A stretch of DNA of 64,000 nucleotides from an uncultured Lacticaseibacillus sp. (GTDB lineage: Bacteria; Bacillota; Bacilli; Lactobacillales; Lactobacillaceae), in NCBI GenBank assembly GCA_934370925.1, contig CAKRNG010000006.1, positions 1 through 64,000 on the forward strand, read 5' to 3'. The translations under genes and the position numbers were made by a program. The notes beneath the pieces were generated by a model that had not been told where the DNA came from, made no database searches, and was given only the letters and a program-made list of their open reading frames with translations. This document shows, one piece after another, positions 44,814 through 54,281 of this stretch (its first letter is position 1; every line of letters starts with the position of its first letter).

Positions 44814-45692
44814 ATGCAGATATCAGATTTTTTATGGCAACGCGCCCGCCCCGAGACCAGTCGTCGTGGGGCAAAACGCCGCCGTCGCCCACACAAAAAC
44901 AAATCGGGCATTAGTTCCCGCCAGACTGACTCCGCCCAACCGGTTGTTTCTTCAAACAACACGGCTGGGTTTCGTGCGGTCTCTGACCAGTCTGCGACAC
45001 CAAACCCGACACCAAAAACACCCGTTACACCGCCTCGGAAAGCACGTTTGATTCGTGTCCGTGTTGACTACCGGAACGCGGACACGGGTGAACGCATCGC
45101 ATCCCCTAAGATTATCCGGGGGCACGTTGGCGATCGCCTTTCCCTAAACTACCCACAGCTGACGGATTGGGTCTTCAACCGCGTTGTGAACTACCAACCG
45201 TTCTTTCCTGCACGCCGCAAAACCATCGTCCTTTATTACAGTCGCATTGTCGGTGCACCCGTCATTGTGTACCATCGTGATCAGGACGGCCAGTTGCTCA
45301 GCCCACCGGAACGTCTTTTTGGGAAGCTAGACGCCGAATTCACCGCCAAGTGCTTGAGTTACTTTTCATCCCTCAACGAAAGCGAGCCAACTGTTTCCGG
45401 CCAATTCACCCGACGTGTACAGACCATTACGTTCCGCTATAAAGTATTGCCGATTACACCCATTCAACTCCCCAATGTTGCGTACATTGAGTTGCTTGCG
45501 GACAAATTCGTCTTTTCAACCCCCGCTGGCACAGAACCGTTACCCGTTAAATTGCCTATAGGGACGTTCTGGCGCGTTTTCGACGCTGTGCAGACACAGA
45601 CTGACCAGCAAGTCTGGCTCAGCTTAGGTGGCGCGCAATGGCTCACAAACACGGATACACGCCCGCATCAACAAAATCCTTATATTCGATAA
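44814..45692 (+). CDS. MucBP-domain protein lacking a signal peptide
   Basis: About 292 residues. After a very basic N-terminus (RRGAKRRRRPHKNK) and a Ser/Thr/Pro-rich spacer, two MucBP-like beta domains appear (about 82-146, starting VRVDYRNADTGERIASP, and 150-212, starting VIVYHRDQDGQLLSPP), then an SH3-like region (about 220-285). MucBP domains normally lie on surface mucus-binding proteins, yet I find no signal peptide, membrane segment or LPxTG. An ATG at 44808 is also possible; the one at 44814 is better spaced from TAGGAT. Role unknown; export, if any, would be unconventional. Confidence 0.75.
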   Translation: MQISDFLWQRARPETSRRGAKRRRRPHKNKSGISSRQTDSAQPVVSSNNTAGFRAVSDQSATPNPTPKTPVTPPRKARLIRVRVDYRNADTGERIASPKIIRGHVGDRLSLNYPQLTDWVFNRVVNYQPFFPARRKTIVLYYSRIVGAPVIVYHRDQDGQLLSPPERLFGKLDAEFTAKCLSYFSSLNESEPTVSGQFTRRVQTITFRYKVLPITPIQLPNVAYIELLADKFVFSTPAGTEPLPVKLPIGTFWRVFDAVQTQTDQQVWLSLGGAQWLTNTDTRPHQQNPYIR

Positions 45693-45696
45693 AAAA

Positions 45697-45838
45697 GGCT
45701 GCGCCAGAAGACGGTTTGGCCCCGGTATACAAGGCAGGCCCGGTGGAAATCCCGAACTTAGGATTTCTACCGGGCCTGTCTTGTATGTTAGGGGGCAGTC
45801 TTCTGGCGCGCGACTGGATGTATGGCTATGGCGGGCAC
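45697..45838 (+). repeat. Repeat family G, copy 5
   Basis: G element on the plus strand, starting 4 nt after the stop of the MucBP gene. It is bordered by AAAAAA and TTTTT. The far-end leader is shortened by about 18 bp. It lies between convergent genes and could terminate both. Confidence 0.9.
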
Positions 45839-45862
45839 TTTTTGGTATTACCTCAAAACTAT

Positions 45863-46339
45863 TTATTCACTAACCGTTATCTTGTAGCTTCCCCGCATCT
45901 CTGGAATTCCTGCCGCATCCGTTAAATCAACGGTTGCACTGCACGCAACACTGGACGTTCGGCGTGGCATTTGCCCAACAAAATGCACCTTTTGGAAAGC
46001 TGGCCCATCCGTGTACCGCACTAGATAAGCGTTCACCGATTTGGCGGGCGTTGGGTAAATTCCTTCTGAAATGTGCACCCCATTGTTAAAATATTGTTCA
46101 ATGGCGTGCTGGTTAGCAAATACCGGTAGTTTTTCCCCAGTCAAAAAGATGGCCTTGCGATCAACGCGATATAGATAACCGTCTAGTTTAACCGTCGCTA
46201 ACTTTTCGACCTTCTTCGTCGCGGTTTGGTTCGTTGACGCTGCCTCGCTGGCCTGTTTCGATGACGCTGAAGCTTGTTGCCCGCATCCCCCCAGAATGAG
46301 CAGCACAAGTACAGCGCCAAAAAGCCGTTTCCCCTTCAT
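45863..46339 (-). CDS. Small lipoprotein of unknown function
   Basis: A 158-residue lipoprotein: MKGKR, hydrophobic stretch, lipobox LGGC with Cys near 19, then a Ser/Ala/Thr/Lys-rich linker and a globular part (VKLDGYLYRVDRKAIFLTG, about 50 onward). Start ATG 46339 with GGAGGA upstream; a longer frame to 46369 is disfavoured. No known domain recognised. Confidence 0.85.
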   Translation of the reverse strand: MKGKRLFGAVLVLLILGGCGQQASASSKQASEAASTNQTATKKVEKLATVKLDGYLYRVDRKAIFLTGEKLPVFANQHAIEQYFNNGVHISEGIYPTPAKSVNAYLVRYTDGPAFQKVHFVGQMPRRTSSVACSATVDLTDAAGIPEMRGSYKITVSE

Positions 46340-46505
46340 TGCAAATCCTCCATTACGCGCCCCACGCACGTTTGTATATCCCCATTATACGCAACCACAC
46401 ACATGAATAGCCGTTACGAATTAATGGCAGTGTGGTGACAAAGGTGTCGCAAAAACACAGGGCGGAGCGGGGCGCTCAGAAGTTGAGCATTACCACAAAT
46501 ACATA
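46340..46505. other. Short gap with a relic of the nested G insert
   Basis: The 17 bases TCAGAAGTTGAGCATTA at 46476-46492 match exactly 48119-48135 inside the insert of G copy 6. Otherwise featureless. Confidence 0.5.
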
Positions 46506-46551
46506 ACTAGCCAGGTATCAATCCCGCCTTTGGATTGATGCCTGGCTAGTT
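46506..46551 (-). terminator. Terminator of the VIT operon
   Basis: Stem AACTAGCCAGGTATCAATCC with a nearly perfect complement; tail moderately T-rich on the minus strand. Confidence 0.7.
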
Positions 46552-46565
46552 TCATCTCGCATTAA

Positions 46566-47246
46566 CTAAAACAAACGTCCCACACCATAATGAATGAACA
46601 TCGTAATAATGCCAATAATGATGTTCCGAATGACGGCAGCACGAACAAATCCGTGACCAAGTTTTGCCGAGAACAGTCCCGTCAACCCAACCGCAATCAC
46701 GGTCGCGATGATGGTCCCAATCCAGCGCGCCATCCCCGTCAGCAAGGTCAGCGCCAGCAGTGGTAGCGCGCCCCCAATCGCCGCACAGATAAGACTCGCA
46801 ATGGCGGCCATCCACGGATTCATGAGTTCATCCGGATCAAGGTCGTACTTCACCCCCACGACCGTCGCCAGTGGTTGCTTTTCAAGTAATTCATCCGCAA
46901 TCTGTCCCGCAGTCTCGGTGCTAACGCCACGCGCCGTGTAGTCCGCAATGACCGCCGCGCGTTCTGCCGCAAAGTCTGATTTTAACAAGTTCGATTCCAC
47001 AGACACCGCCGCAGCCTCTGTATCCTTTTGCGAACTGACACTGGCATATTCACCGCCCGCCATCGAAAACGCAACGGCCAACAAGTCAGCCAAGCCCGCA
47101 ATGAACAAAGTGAACGAATCCGTGGTCACTGCGCCCACTGAGAACAGCACCCCAACAACCGTCAATATGCCATCGTTTGCCCCAAGCACACCCGCACGCA
47201 ACGTATTGGCGCGCATGGCAAGCGATTGTTCCTTCTTTGATTCCAT
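46566..47246 (-). CDS. VIT1/CCC1-family transporter, second of a pair
   Basis: A 226-residue protein of the vacuolar-iron-transporter family (Fe2+/Mn2+ transport in characterised members). Five membrane segments; the family motif LRAGVLGANDGILTVVGV is near the start, and a cytoplasmic helical domain with acidic residues lies at about 65-125. Start ATG 47246 with GGGGGC upstream; the stop of the upstream paralogue is 13 nt away, so they form an operon. The metal is unproven here. Confidence 0.9.
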   Translation of the reverse strand: MESKKEQSLAMRANTLRAGVLGANDGILTVVGVLFSVGAVTTDSFTLFIAGLADLLAVAFSMAGGEYASVSSQKDTEAAAVSVESNLLKSDFAAERAAVIADYTARGVSTETAGQIADELLEKQPLATVVGVKYDLDPDELMNPWMAAIASLICAAIGGALPLLALTLLTGMARWIGTIIATVIAVGLTGLFSAKLGHGFVRAAVIRNIIIGIITMFIHYGVGRLF

Positions 47247-47259
47247 GATAACGCCCCCT

Positions 47260-47952
47260 TTACCGTGCGAATAAGTGCCCAACGCCGTACGTCACAGCCA
47301 TCGTAATCAGGCCACTCACCACGTTCCGCACAGTTGCCCGCAACGCATTTGCATTGCCCAACTTGGCCGCAATGGATCCTGTAATGGCTAGCGCAACAAT
47401 CACGGCGCCAATCGTGCCCGCAATTCGCCAGTCAGCGGGCGCCAGCGTAATCATCAACATGGGAAGCATGGATCCCAGTGGAAATGAAATCATTGACGTC
47501 AACGCCGCCCCAACAGCACTCGTGGTGGCGGTTGGATCGATGTTATACCGCTCCCGCACTGCCGTGTTGAGGGGCGCCTGGGCGAACATTTCCCCCACCG
47601 CCTTGGTCGCGAGTTCACGACTGATCCCAGTCGTCACGTACTTGTTGATGACAAAATCACGTTCTGCATCTGCGTTCACGGACAGACGCACCTGTTCATC
47701 CGCGATGGCACGCTTTTCCGCATCCCGTTGCGCGTGCACCGAGACGTATTCGCCCATCGCCATCGAAATCGTTCCGGCAAGCATTCCGGCCATCCCAGCA
47801 AGTAACACCGTGCTGGTCGACGTGTTTGCCGCAGCAACCCCCAAAACAATGGCGGCAACGGACAGAATGCCGTCGTTCGCCCCCATCACACCGGCACGAA
47901 TCAAATTAATCTTCTCGGCCAGCGTCATTTGTTCCTTCTTCACCGTAACCAT
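47260..47952 (-). CDS. VIT1/CCC1-family transporter, first of a pair
   Basis: A paralogue of the next gene, 230 residues, with NLIRAGVMGANDGILSVAAIVLG and a cytoplasmic helical domain at about 65-130. It could pair with the neighbour as a heterodimer. The start is uncertain: ATG 47952 is abutted by AAAGGG without spacer, so GTG 47943 or ATG 47928 may be used. Confidence 0.9.
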   Translation of the reverse strand: MVTVKKEQMTLAEKINLIRAGVMGANDGILSVAAIVLGVAAANTSTSTVLLAGMAGMLAGTISMAMGEYVSVHAQRDAEKRAIADEQVRLSVNADAERDFVINKYVTTGISRELATKAVGEMFAQAPLNTAVRERYNIDPTATTSAVGAALTSMISFPLGSMLPMLMITLAPADWRIAGTIGAVIVALAITGSIAAKLGNANALRATVRNVVSGLITMAVTYGVGHLFAR

Positions 47953-47974
47953 CCCTTTCAGCGCTTTTTACGCA

Positions 47975-48255
47975 GAGGCTGCGCCAGAAGACGGTTTGGC
48001 CCCGGTATACAAGGCAGTCTCGGCGGAAATCCCGTACTTAGGATTTCTGTCGGGACTGCCTTGTATGTGAGGGGACAGTCTTCTGGCGCGCGACGAATCA
48101 CAGAGCACAGTGCCCCGGTCAGAAGTTGAGCATTAACGTAGAATTGATGGAGGCGGTGCATTTCCGCCGCAATCAATTCTGAGTTAAGCGCAGACTTCTG
48201 GGGCACGTAGCTCGACTAGGATGTAACGTTCGTCTGCTTCATACTTATGGCGCAC
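47975..48255 (+). repeat. Repeat family G, copy 6, with a nested palindromic insert
   Basis: G element on the plus strand whose leader is split by an insert of about 120 bp (about 48098-48215). The insert has its own palindromes: GTGCCCCGGTCAGAAG against CTTCTGGGGCAC, and AGAATTGATGGAGGCGG against its complement. A GTCG motif lies at both junctions. G copy 1 carries the same insert with most of its middle deleted. Confidence 0.88.
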
Positions 48256-48319
48256 TCACGACACTATCACTAAAGAGCATACCATCCACACGTTAAATTT
48301 CAACCAAACTCAAATGCAC

Positions 48320-48349
48320 AAAAAGAACGCAACCAGCAAGATTGCGTTC
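48320..48349 (-). terminator. Terminator of galU
   Basis: Stem GAACGCAA/TTGCGTTC followed by TTTTT on the minus strand. Confidence 0.8.
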
Positions 48350-48395
48350 AAAGAAATATATCTAGCATTTAAAAGAGTAACCAGCAACGGCAACA

Positions 48396-49310
48396 TTACT
48401 TCTTAGCGGCTGGCTTCTTAGGGGCATCCCCTGCCTGAAGGTCCTTGGCGAGGTCGATGAGGTAGCTACGGAGTTCATCCTTCACTTCAGGGTGCGTCAG
48501 GCCGTACTCGATTGTCGTTTGCACGAAACCGAACTTGTTCCCAACATCATAACGGCTTCCCTTGAATTCGTGGGCGAACACGCGCTGGGTCTTGTTCAAA
48601 GTATCGATAGCGTCAGTCAACTGAATTTCGTTCCCCTGACCAGGCTTCTGCTTTTCGAGGATTTCGAAAATTTCTGGGGTCAACAGGTAACGGCCGATGA
48701 TGGCCAAGTCACTTGGTGCATCTTCAACAGCTGGCTTTTCAACGAAGCGGGTAACGTTGAAGAGACCTGGGCGAACTTCAGCACTTGGGTCGATTACCCC
48801 ATAAGCGGAAACTTCTTCGTGAGGCACGCGCTTAACGGCCAGAATGGAACTGTGGGTCTGTTCATATTCGTTGATCAACTGCTTGGTCAGTGGGACTTCA
48901 TCTTCCATGAGGTCATCCCCAAGCATGACAACGAATGGTTCATCCCCAACGAAGGACTTCGCCAAACGAACGGCATCCCCGAGACCACGTGGGTATGGCT
49001 GGCGAACGAAGAACAAGTTCACGCCAATATCGGTGGTTTCGTGAACCATCTTGAGGAGGGCATCCTTCCCCTTGGATTCCAGGTTCTGTTCGAGTTCAGG
49101 TGCGGAGTCAAAGTGATCTTCGATGGAGCGCTTGTTCTTCCCTTCGATAATCAGAATATCTTCAATTCCTGACTTCTTTGCTTCTTCAACGATGAACTGA
49201 ATCGTTGGCTTGTCAACGATTGGCAGCATTTCCTTTGCCAGTGCCTTCGTTGCGGGCAAGAAACGTGTTCCCAGTCCAGCTGCAGGAATAACGGCTTTAC
49301 GTACCTTCAT
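48396..49310 (-). CDS. galU: UTP--glucose-1-phosphate uridylyltransferase
   Basis: Makes UDP-glucose for wall polymers and the Leloir pathway (EC 2.7.7.9). 304 residues with the N-terminal nucleotide loop [20 protein letters not shown], then VIDPSAE, FVEKP and [11 protein letters not shown]. The C-terminus is an Ala/Lys-rich tail. Monocistronic. Some lactobacilli use the symbol galU or gtaB for it. Confidence 0.97.
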   Translation of the reverse strand: MKVRKAVIPAAGLGTRFLPATKALAKEMLPIVDKPTIQFIVEEAKKSGIEDILIIEGKNKRSIEDHFDSAPELEQNLESKGKDALLKMVHETTDIGVNLFFVRQPYPRGLGDAVRLAKSFVGDEPFVVMLGDDLMEDEVPLTKQLINEYEQTHSSILAVKRVPHEEVSAYGVIDPSAEVRPGLFNVTRFVEKPAVEDAPSDLAIIGRYLLTPEIFEILEKQKPGQGNEIQLTDAIDTLNKTQRVFAHEFKGSRYDVGNKFGFVQTTIEYGLTHPEVKDELRSYLIDLAKDLQAGDAPKKPAAKK

Positions 49311-49577
49311 AATTCAAATCCCCTTTTCTTCTTTGAGGCGATTCAACGGTCCGCCCCATTTAACTGTAACCCAATAATTTCATTTTACCCGCTTGCGCAA
49401 GACATAGGAAGTGAAAAATCAGACATACGGGCCATTTCCACGATATCATACCCCGTTTTCAGAAAATAAATAACTTTTTCACTTATAAAAATCACTTGCA
49501 GGGCCACGGACGACTTGTACTCATGCCCAATCAACCCAACAAATACCTTTTTTCCACATTGGCCAGTTTCAAGCAAC
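49311..49577. other. Region upstream of galU
   Basis: About 270 bases, AT-rich, must hold the galU promoter. No gene supported. Confidence 0.4.
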
Positions 49578-49612
49578 AAAAAAAGAAGCCCCCGCAGTTT
49601 CGCGGGAGCTTC
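49578..49612 (-). terminator. Terminator of the alaS-ireB-ruvX-DUF1292 cluster
   Basis: Stem GAAGCTCCCGC/GCGGGGGCTTC with one mismatch, followed by TTTTTTT on the minus strand. Confidence 0.88.
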
Positions 49613-49623
49613 TCGTCAGACTT

Positions 49624-49935
49624 TTACTGCATGTCGTCGTCGGCAAGGAAGGTGTTCAAAACTTCTTCCACCATTGCCCATTCGTCATCGTCTTCGATTG
49701 GGAACAGGTCGCCGGAGCTTGCGTCGCCGTTTTCGTCTGGCGTGAACGCGAAGGCTTCGATTTCGACGTCTTCTTCGTCCGCTGCGCCTTCTGGGTAAAG
49801 CAGGACGTATGACTTGCCGTAATCTTCAGAATCAAAGGTGAAGAGCACGTTGTAGAGTTCTTCGTTCCCCTTGTCATCAATCAGCGTAATCTGCTGGTCG
49901 TTTTCGCCTGGGTGAATCGTATCGTCGTTTGCCAT
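49624..49935 (-). CDS. DUF1292 family protein (YrzB-like)
   Basis: A 103-residue very acidic protein of the DUF1292 family (YrzB in Bacillus), with ITLIDDKGNEELYNVLFTFDSEDYGKSYVLLYP. Function unknown. The start at 49935 has AGGAGG upstream; a longer frame to 49962 lacks a ribosome site. It is the last gene in the conserved alaS-ireB-ruvX cluster. Confidence 0.9.
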   Translation of the reverse strand: MANDDTIHPGENDQQITLIDDKGNEELYNVLFTFDSEDYGKSYVLLYPEGAADEEDVEIEAFAFTPDENGDASSGDLFPIEDDDEWAMVEEVLNTFLADDDMQ

Positions 49936-49984
49936 TGTGTTTCCTCCTACGCGGGTGCACAAAGCGCGCGCCGCTAGTTATATT

Positions 49985-50425
49985 TTATTGTTCAGAGCGC
50001 GTTAACGGGCCCTTTGCATCCAAGTAATTCTGCAAGATAAACTGGGCAGCCATCTTGTCGATTACCTGCTTCTGTTGCCGGCGCGAAACATCGGCCTCTT
50101 CAATCAGGATGCGGTATGCGGAAACGGTCGTGAGCCGTTCGTCAATGAAATCAACGGGCAGGTTGAACTTCTGCTTCAAGCGTTCTGCGTAGTCGCGCGT
50201 GGCGGCAACGCGGGGGCCCTCCGTGTTGTTCATGTTCTTGGGCAACCCAAGAACGAAGCCGGTGACCTCATGTTCTGCCACCAACTTCTTTACCCGACCG
50301 AGGCCCAAGTTGCCCGCTTCCGAATCGATGGGGATAATTTCAAGTCCCTGTGCCGTCCAGCCAAGTGGATCGGATAGGGCAACCCCCACCGTCTTTGTGC
50401 CAACATCTAAACCAAGTAGTCGCAT
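49985..50425 (-). CDS. ruvX: Holliday junction resolvase-like protein RuvX (YqgF)
   Basis: An RNase H-fold nuclease of 146 residues with [16 protein letters not shown] (5-20), [13 protein letters not shown] and DERLTTVSA. In bacteria YqgF-type proteins process pre-16S rRNA and have been called putative resolvases. The start overlaps the ireB stop (TAATG). Confidence 0.95.
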   Translation of the reverse strand: MRLLGLDVGTKTVGVALSDPLGWTAQGLEIIPIDSEAGNLGLGRVKKLVAEHEVTGFVLGLPKNMNNTEGPRVAATRDYAERLKQKFNLPVDFIDERLTTVSAYRILIEEADVSRRQQKQVIDKMAAQFILQNYLDAKGPLTRSEQ

Positions 50426-50685
50426 TATTTCTTGTCCGCTCCGAGATAGCTGCGGACGAGTTCTTCAATGATCTCGTCACGCTCGTGCTTGCGGATGATG
50501 TTACGCGCATCATTATAACGGGGAATGTACGCGGGGTCCCCTGAGAGCAGGTAACCCACCAGCTGCGTAATTGGGTCGTAACCCTTTTCCTTCAGCGCAT
50601 CGTACACCGTGGTCAGTGATTCGTGAACATTCTTCGGCGAGTTATCGCGAAAATTAAAGTGGACTGTTTCATCCAATGAACTCAT
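50425..50685 (-). CDS. ireB: IreB family regulatory phosphoprotein (DUF965)
   Basis: A small protein of 86 residues starting [17 protein letters not shown] 50685 with GAGGTG upstream. In Enterococcus, IreB is phosphorylated near its N-terminus by the PASTA kinase IreK and controls cephalosporin resistance; Thr7 here is a candidate site. No kinase gene is in the window. Coupled to ruvX. Confidence 0.93.
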   Translation of the reverse strand: MSSLDETVHFNFRDNSPKNVHESLTTVYDALKEKGYDPITQLVGYLLSGDPAYIPRYNDARNIIRKHERDEIIEELVRSYLGADKK

Positions 50686-50754
50686 ATTCCACACCTCTAT
50701 TCTTTCGGTTCACCGCCTATTCTACTGTATGGGCGGTGAAAGTACAAACTTGAG

Positions 50755-53394
50755 TTAAGCGTTTTCGAGTAATTTCTTTGCTTCTGTCATCGCAGCGTCG
50801 ATTCCTTCTGGCTTCTTCCCGCCGGCTTGCGCCATGTCGGGACGGCCACCACCGCCACCACCGACGATTGGGGCAAGTTGCTTAATCAGGTCGCCGGCCT
50901 TAACGCCATTTGCGATGGCATCCTTGCTGGCACCAACGAGCAGGCTCACCTTGCCATCATTGGCAGTCGCGAGCACGAGTACGTCAGAGGCGTTCTTAGT
51001 CTTCCACTGGTCAGCCAGCTGGCGCAGTTCGTTCATCCCCGCAACCTGCACGGCCTTGGCGATGAGCGTGTACTTACCTGCCTGATCTGCGTTGTCGAAG
51101 ATGTTAGCTGCCGCCTGGTTCGCAATCTTACTTTGCAACGCCGCAATCTGTTTCTGTGCATCACGCAGGTCCTGTTGCAGGGCGTTCACCTTCGCTGGCG
51201 TATCGAGTGGCTTGGCCTTCAATTCTGCTGCCGTTTCGGTGAGGGCATCAGCCTGCTTGCTCAGGTATTCGAACGCTTCCTTGGAGGTCACGGCTTCAAT
51301 CCGTCGTGTCCCGGCCCCAATCCCACTTTCACTTGTAATCTTGAACAAGCCAAGTTCACTCGTGTTGGCTGGGTGGGTCCCTCCATCGAATTCCTTGTTG
51401 AAGTCGCCGATGGATACCACGCGGACAACATCACCGTACTTGTCACCGAACACCGCGATGGCACCGAGCTTCTTGGCGGTTTCGATGTCCGTTTCAACGG
51501 CCGTCACGGGCAGGGCACGCCAGATTTGTTCGTTGACCATCTGTTCAACTTCCCGCAACTGCGCTTCCGTCACCTGACCGAAGTTGGTGAAATCAAAACG
51601 CAGGTAGTCGGGTTCAACAAGCGAACCAGCCTGGTGTGTGTGTTCGCCGAGCACGTTACGCAAGGACTGATCCAGCAAGTGCGTAGCGGTGTGGTTAAGC
51701 GAAACCTTGTGGCGACGCTTCGTATCAACAGCCAAATCGTAGGTAGCACCCTTTTCGAGTTTGCCAGTGACGGCCAGGGTGTGCAAGTTCTGTCCGTTAG
51801 GCGCGTGCTGCACATCCGTCACGGTCGCAACCACATGACCGGTCGCATCGGTCACTGTCCCAAAGTCAGCAACCTGCCCCCCCATTTCCGCATAGAAAGG
51901 TGTCCGGTCGAAAATCACACGGGCAGTGCCCTCGCTCACGGCATCCGTCGTCGTGTCATCCACCACGATGTCCGTCAGCACGGCGCCTGCTTCAGCCACA
52001 CTCGTCCAGCCGGTAAACTTGGAATCCGTCTTGATGGCCATCAAGGTTTCATCCTGGTTCCCCATGGACTGGGCGTTACTCCGCGCAGCACGAGCCCGGT
52101 TACGCTGGGCTTCCATGTTCGCCTTGAAGCCGTCCATGTCCACGGACAGGCCATTGTCTTCGGCGATTTCGTTCGTCATTTCAACTGGGAAACCGAACGT
52201 ATCGAACAGCAGGAACGCGTCGTCCCCGTTAATCTGCTGGTTTCCGTCGGCCTTCAGTTGATCCATCACGGCATCGAGTTTGTTCATCCCGGCGTCGAGA
52301 CTGGAACGGAAACGTGCTTCTTCAGACTCGATCACCTTCTGGATGAAGTCCTGGTTCTTCAAGACTTCTGGGTAGTAAGATTCCATAATCTGGCCCACAA
52401 CTGGCACCAGCTTGTACAGGAAGTCTTCGTTGATGCCCAACTTCTTGCCGTTCACAATTGCGCGCCGAATCAAACGCCGTAGCACGTAGCCCCGGCCTTC
52501 ATTACTTGGCAGGGCGCCATCGCCAATCGCGAACGTCACGGTCCGGGCGTGGTCCGCGATAATCTTGAAGGAAACATCGTCCTGCGCGTTCTTGCCGTAC
52601 TGCTTGCCAGCTGACAAAGCTTCAGTTGCCTTGATGATTGGCATGAACAGGTCGGTTTCGAAGTTCGTTGGCGTGTTCTGAATCACAGAAACAACGCGTT
52701 CGAGGCCCATCCCCGTATCAATGTTCTTGTGGGGCTGATCCACAATGCGCCCATCTGGCAGGTGGTTGAACTGACTGAACACGATGTTCCAAATTTCGAG
52801 GTAGCGTTCGTTTTCGCCACCAGGGTAGTTTTCAGGATCATCTTCAGCGACATTGTTGAAGCTCTGGCCACGGTCGTAGAAGACTTCGGAGTCGGGACCA
52901 CATGGACCACCGCCGATATCCCAGAAATTATCTTCAACTTCAAAGATGTGGCTTGCGGGCACACCAGTTGCTTCCCAAAGCTTCTTGGAATCCTGGTCCT
53001 TAGGGTAAACCGTGATGTACAGCTTGTCCTTATCGAGCGCCAGCCATTCGTCGCTGGTCAAGAATTCCCACGCCCAAGGGATAATTTCCTTCTTGAAGTA
53101 ATCCCCCACGGAGAAGTTCCCAAGCATTTCGAAGAACGTGTGGTGACGAGCAGTCTTCCCCACGTTTTCGATATCGTTCGTACGGATGGACTTCTGTGCG
53201 TTCGTAATCCGGGGATTTTCGGGGATGACGGAACCGTCGAAGTACTTCTTCAGGGTTGCGACACCGGAGTTAATCCAGAGAAGCGTTGGGTCATCTTGTG
53301 GGATTAAGCTTGCGCTGGGTTCGATGTAGTGGTCCTTGCTTTTGAAGAAATCAAGGAACATTTGGCGAACTTGCGCGCTGGTGAGTTGTTTCAT
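50755..53394 (-). CDS. alaS: Alanyl-tRNA synthetase
   Basis: Class II synthetase for tRNA-Ala (EC 6.1.1.7), 879 residues, normal length. The catalytic domain begins [17 protein letters not shown] with RFDFTN, the editing domain carries [11 protein letters not shown], and the C-terminal DHHA1-like part has a [15 protein letters not shown] stretch. AGGAGGT precedes the ATG at 10 nt. Its T-box leader lies about 490 bp upstream, separated by repeat modules B and C. Confidence 0.98.
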   Translation of the reverse strand: MKQLTSAQVRQMFLDFFKSKDHYIEPSASLIPQDDPTLLWINSGVATLKKYFDGSVIPENPRITNAQKSIRTNDIENVGKTARHHTFFEMLGNFSVGDYFKKEIIPWAWEFLTSDEWLALDKDKLYITVYPKDQDSKKLWEATGVPASHIFEVEDNFWDIGGGPCGPDSEVFYDRGQSFNNVAEDDPENYPGGENERYLEIWNIVFSQFNHLPDGRIVDQPHKNIDTGMGLERVVSVIQNTPTNFETDLFMPIIKATEALSAGKQYGKNAQDDVSFKIIADHARTVTFAIGDGALPSNEGRGYVLRRLIRRAIVNGKKLGINEDFLYKLVPVVGQIMESYYPEVLKNQDFIQKVIESEEARFRSSLDAGMNKLDAVMDQLKADGNQQINGDDAFLLFDTFGFPVEMTNEIAEDNGLSVDMDGFKANMEAQRNRARAARSNAQSMGNQDETLMAIKTDSKFTGWTSVAEAGAVLTDIVVDDTTTDAVSEGTARVIFDRTPFYAEMGGQVADFGTVTDATGHVVATVTDVQHAPNGQNLHTLAVTGKLEKGATYDLAVDTKRRHKVSLNHTATHLLDQSLRNVLGEHTHQAGSLVEPDYLRFDFTNFGQVTEAQLREVEQMVNEQIWRALPVTAVETDIETAKKLGAIAVFGDKYGDVVRVVSIGDFNKEFDGGTHPANTSELGLFKITSESGIGAGTRRIEAVTSKEAFEYLSKQADALTETAAELKAKPLDTPAKVNALQQDLRDAQKQIAALQSKIANQAAANIFDNADQAGKYTLIAKAVQVAGMNELRQLADQWKTKNASDVLVLATANDGKVSLLVGASKDAIANGVKAGDLIKQLAPIVGGGGGGRPDMAQAGGKKPEGIDAAMTEAKKLLENA

Positions 53395-53439
53395 ATTAAT
53401 GTCTACCTCCTAGGTAATTTGGAATACAATTTGTTTGAT

Positions 53440-53580
53440 GGTGCGTGGTGTGGCCAGCCCGCCCCTACATAGTGTTAAAGGGACGGATATTCCCCCTTTT
53501 TTATGTGGAAAAACCTTTTTAGGCTGGACATTCGCGGCTTCGCGCGAATGTCTTATCGAGGTTTCGTTTGCTCACTGTGA
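53440..53580 (+). repeat. Repeat family B, partial copy
   Basis: The end module of B: CCCTACATAG, a C-then-T run, AAACCTTTTTAGGCTGG and the hairpin GACATTCGCGGCTTCGCGCG. It joins C copy 1 without a gap. Confidence 0.8.
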
Positions 53581-53619
53581 CTAAATTGGCTGGTAACAAC
53601 ATCATCATTGCCATCAACT

Positions 53620-53885
53620 ATGGTCATCCCCAATGCGACAGCGAGGGGCTCCACAGATGAGCGACGACACACGGCGAATACAGGTCAACAGCACAGACGA
53701 CTAGCCCCTTAGCTCATTGCGGGGCACCCGCAATGAGTTGCGTGTCCACTGAGGAGTAGCGCACGGGGGAAGCCGTTGGTAACACCATCCGCGATAACGA
53801 GGAAGGGCCGATCGACCGAGGCCACAAAGCAAGCAGACGCAGCACCCCCCGAAGCGATAGCGAGGGAATCCCGTACATAGCCCTC
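53620..53885 (+). repeat. Repeat family C, copy 1
   Basis: About 265 bp of G+C-rich non-coding sequence with several small palindromes (CATTGCGGGGCACCCGCAAT) and CGATAACGAGGAAGG / CGATAGCGAGGGA motifs. A direct copy of high similarity lies at 62570-62820. It stands between the alaS T-box terminator and the alaS gene. Confidence 0.85.
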
Positions 53886-53887
53886 TG

Positions 53888-54085
53888 AAAAAACAAAAAC
53901 ACCCTGCAAATTCAAGGGCGCGGATGCGCGGTACCACCTTGATTGCAACGATGTTTGATCGTTAACCACTTCATTAGTTGTTATTATTCGGCTTATATCA
54001 GGGAGCACTCAACTCGCGGTCCTGACTGTCTCAGCGTTCCAGTCATTTCTGTACGGTTTCCCCGCGCGTTCAGCATATCCTAACT
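53888..54085 (-). promoter_or_regulatory. T-box riboswitch of alaS
   Basis: Minus-strand leader with the T-box AAGGTGGTACCGCGC (53926-53940), upstream helices in the 53990-54085 part, and a terminator CGCCCT/AGGGTG followed by TTTTTGTTTTTT (53888-53920). The nearest downstream gene on this strand is alaS, 490 bp away. Alanine specificity is inferred from that gene; I could not fix the specifier. Confidence 0.85.
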
Positions 54086-54115
54086 TGTTTATTCTATGGT
54101 CATTGTCAACAATTG

Positions 54116-54235
54116 TCAATGTAAATAGGCCACGCGAAATAGGTGAATTAAAATTGCCAGTAAGATGGCAAGTTCTGCAGACGCATAATATTTGGCGGCC
54201 TTCTTTGATTGTCGTCTTGATGCCCGTTTACCCAT
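54116..54235 (-). CDS. Small single-pass membrane protein (39 aa)
   Basis: A short frame with a good ribosome site (GAGGGGGG, 7 nt before ATG 54235). The N-terminus is strongly basic (MGKRASRRQSKKAAKYY) and residues about 20-33 are hydrophobic (AELAILLAILIHLF). It ends some 30 nt before the alaS T-box begins. Such basic single-pass mini-proteins exist in Firmicutes; I do not recognise this one. Confidence 0.5.
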   Translation of the reverse strand: MGKRASRRQSKKAAKYYASAELAILLAILIHLFRVAYLH

Positions 54236-54281
54236 GACTTGTCCCCCCCTCGTTTTTATTTATTATAGGATATTTTCACCT

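Noticed and set aside
50827-52482. 551-codon plus-strand frame opposite alaS
   Set aside because: Antisense shadow of alaS; no recognisable domain, and alaS is beyond doubt.
53709-54008. Open frames inside repeat C near alaS
   Set aside because: They are not conserved in C copy 2 and are odd in composition (Cys- and Arg-rich); C is non-coding.
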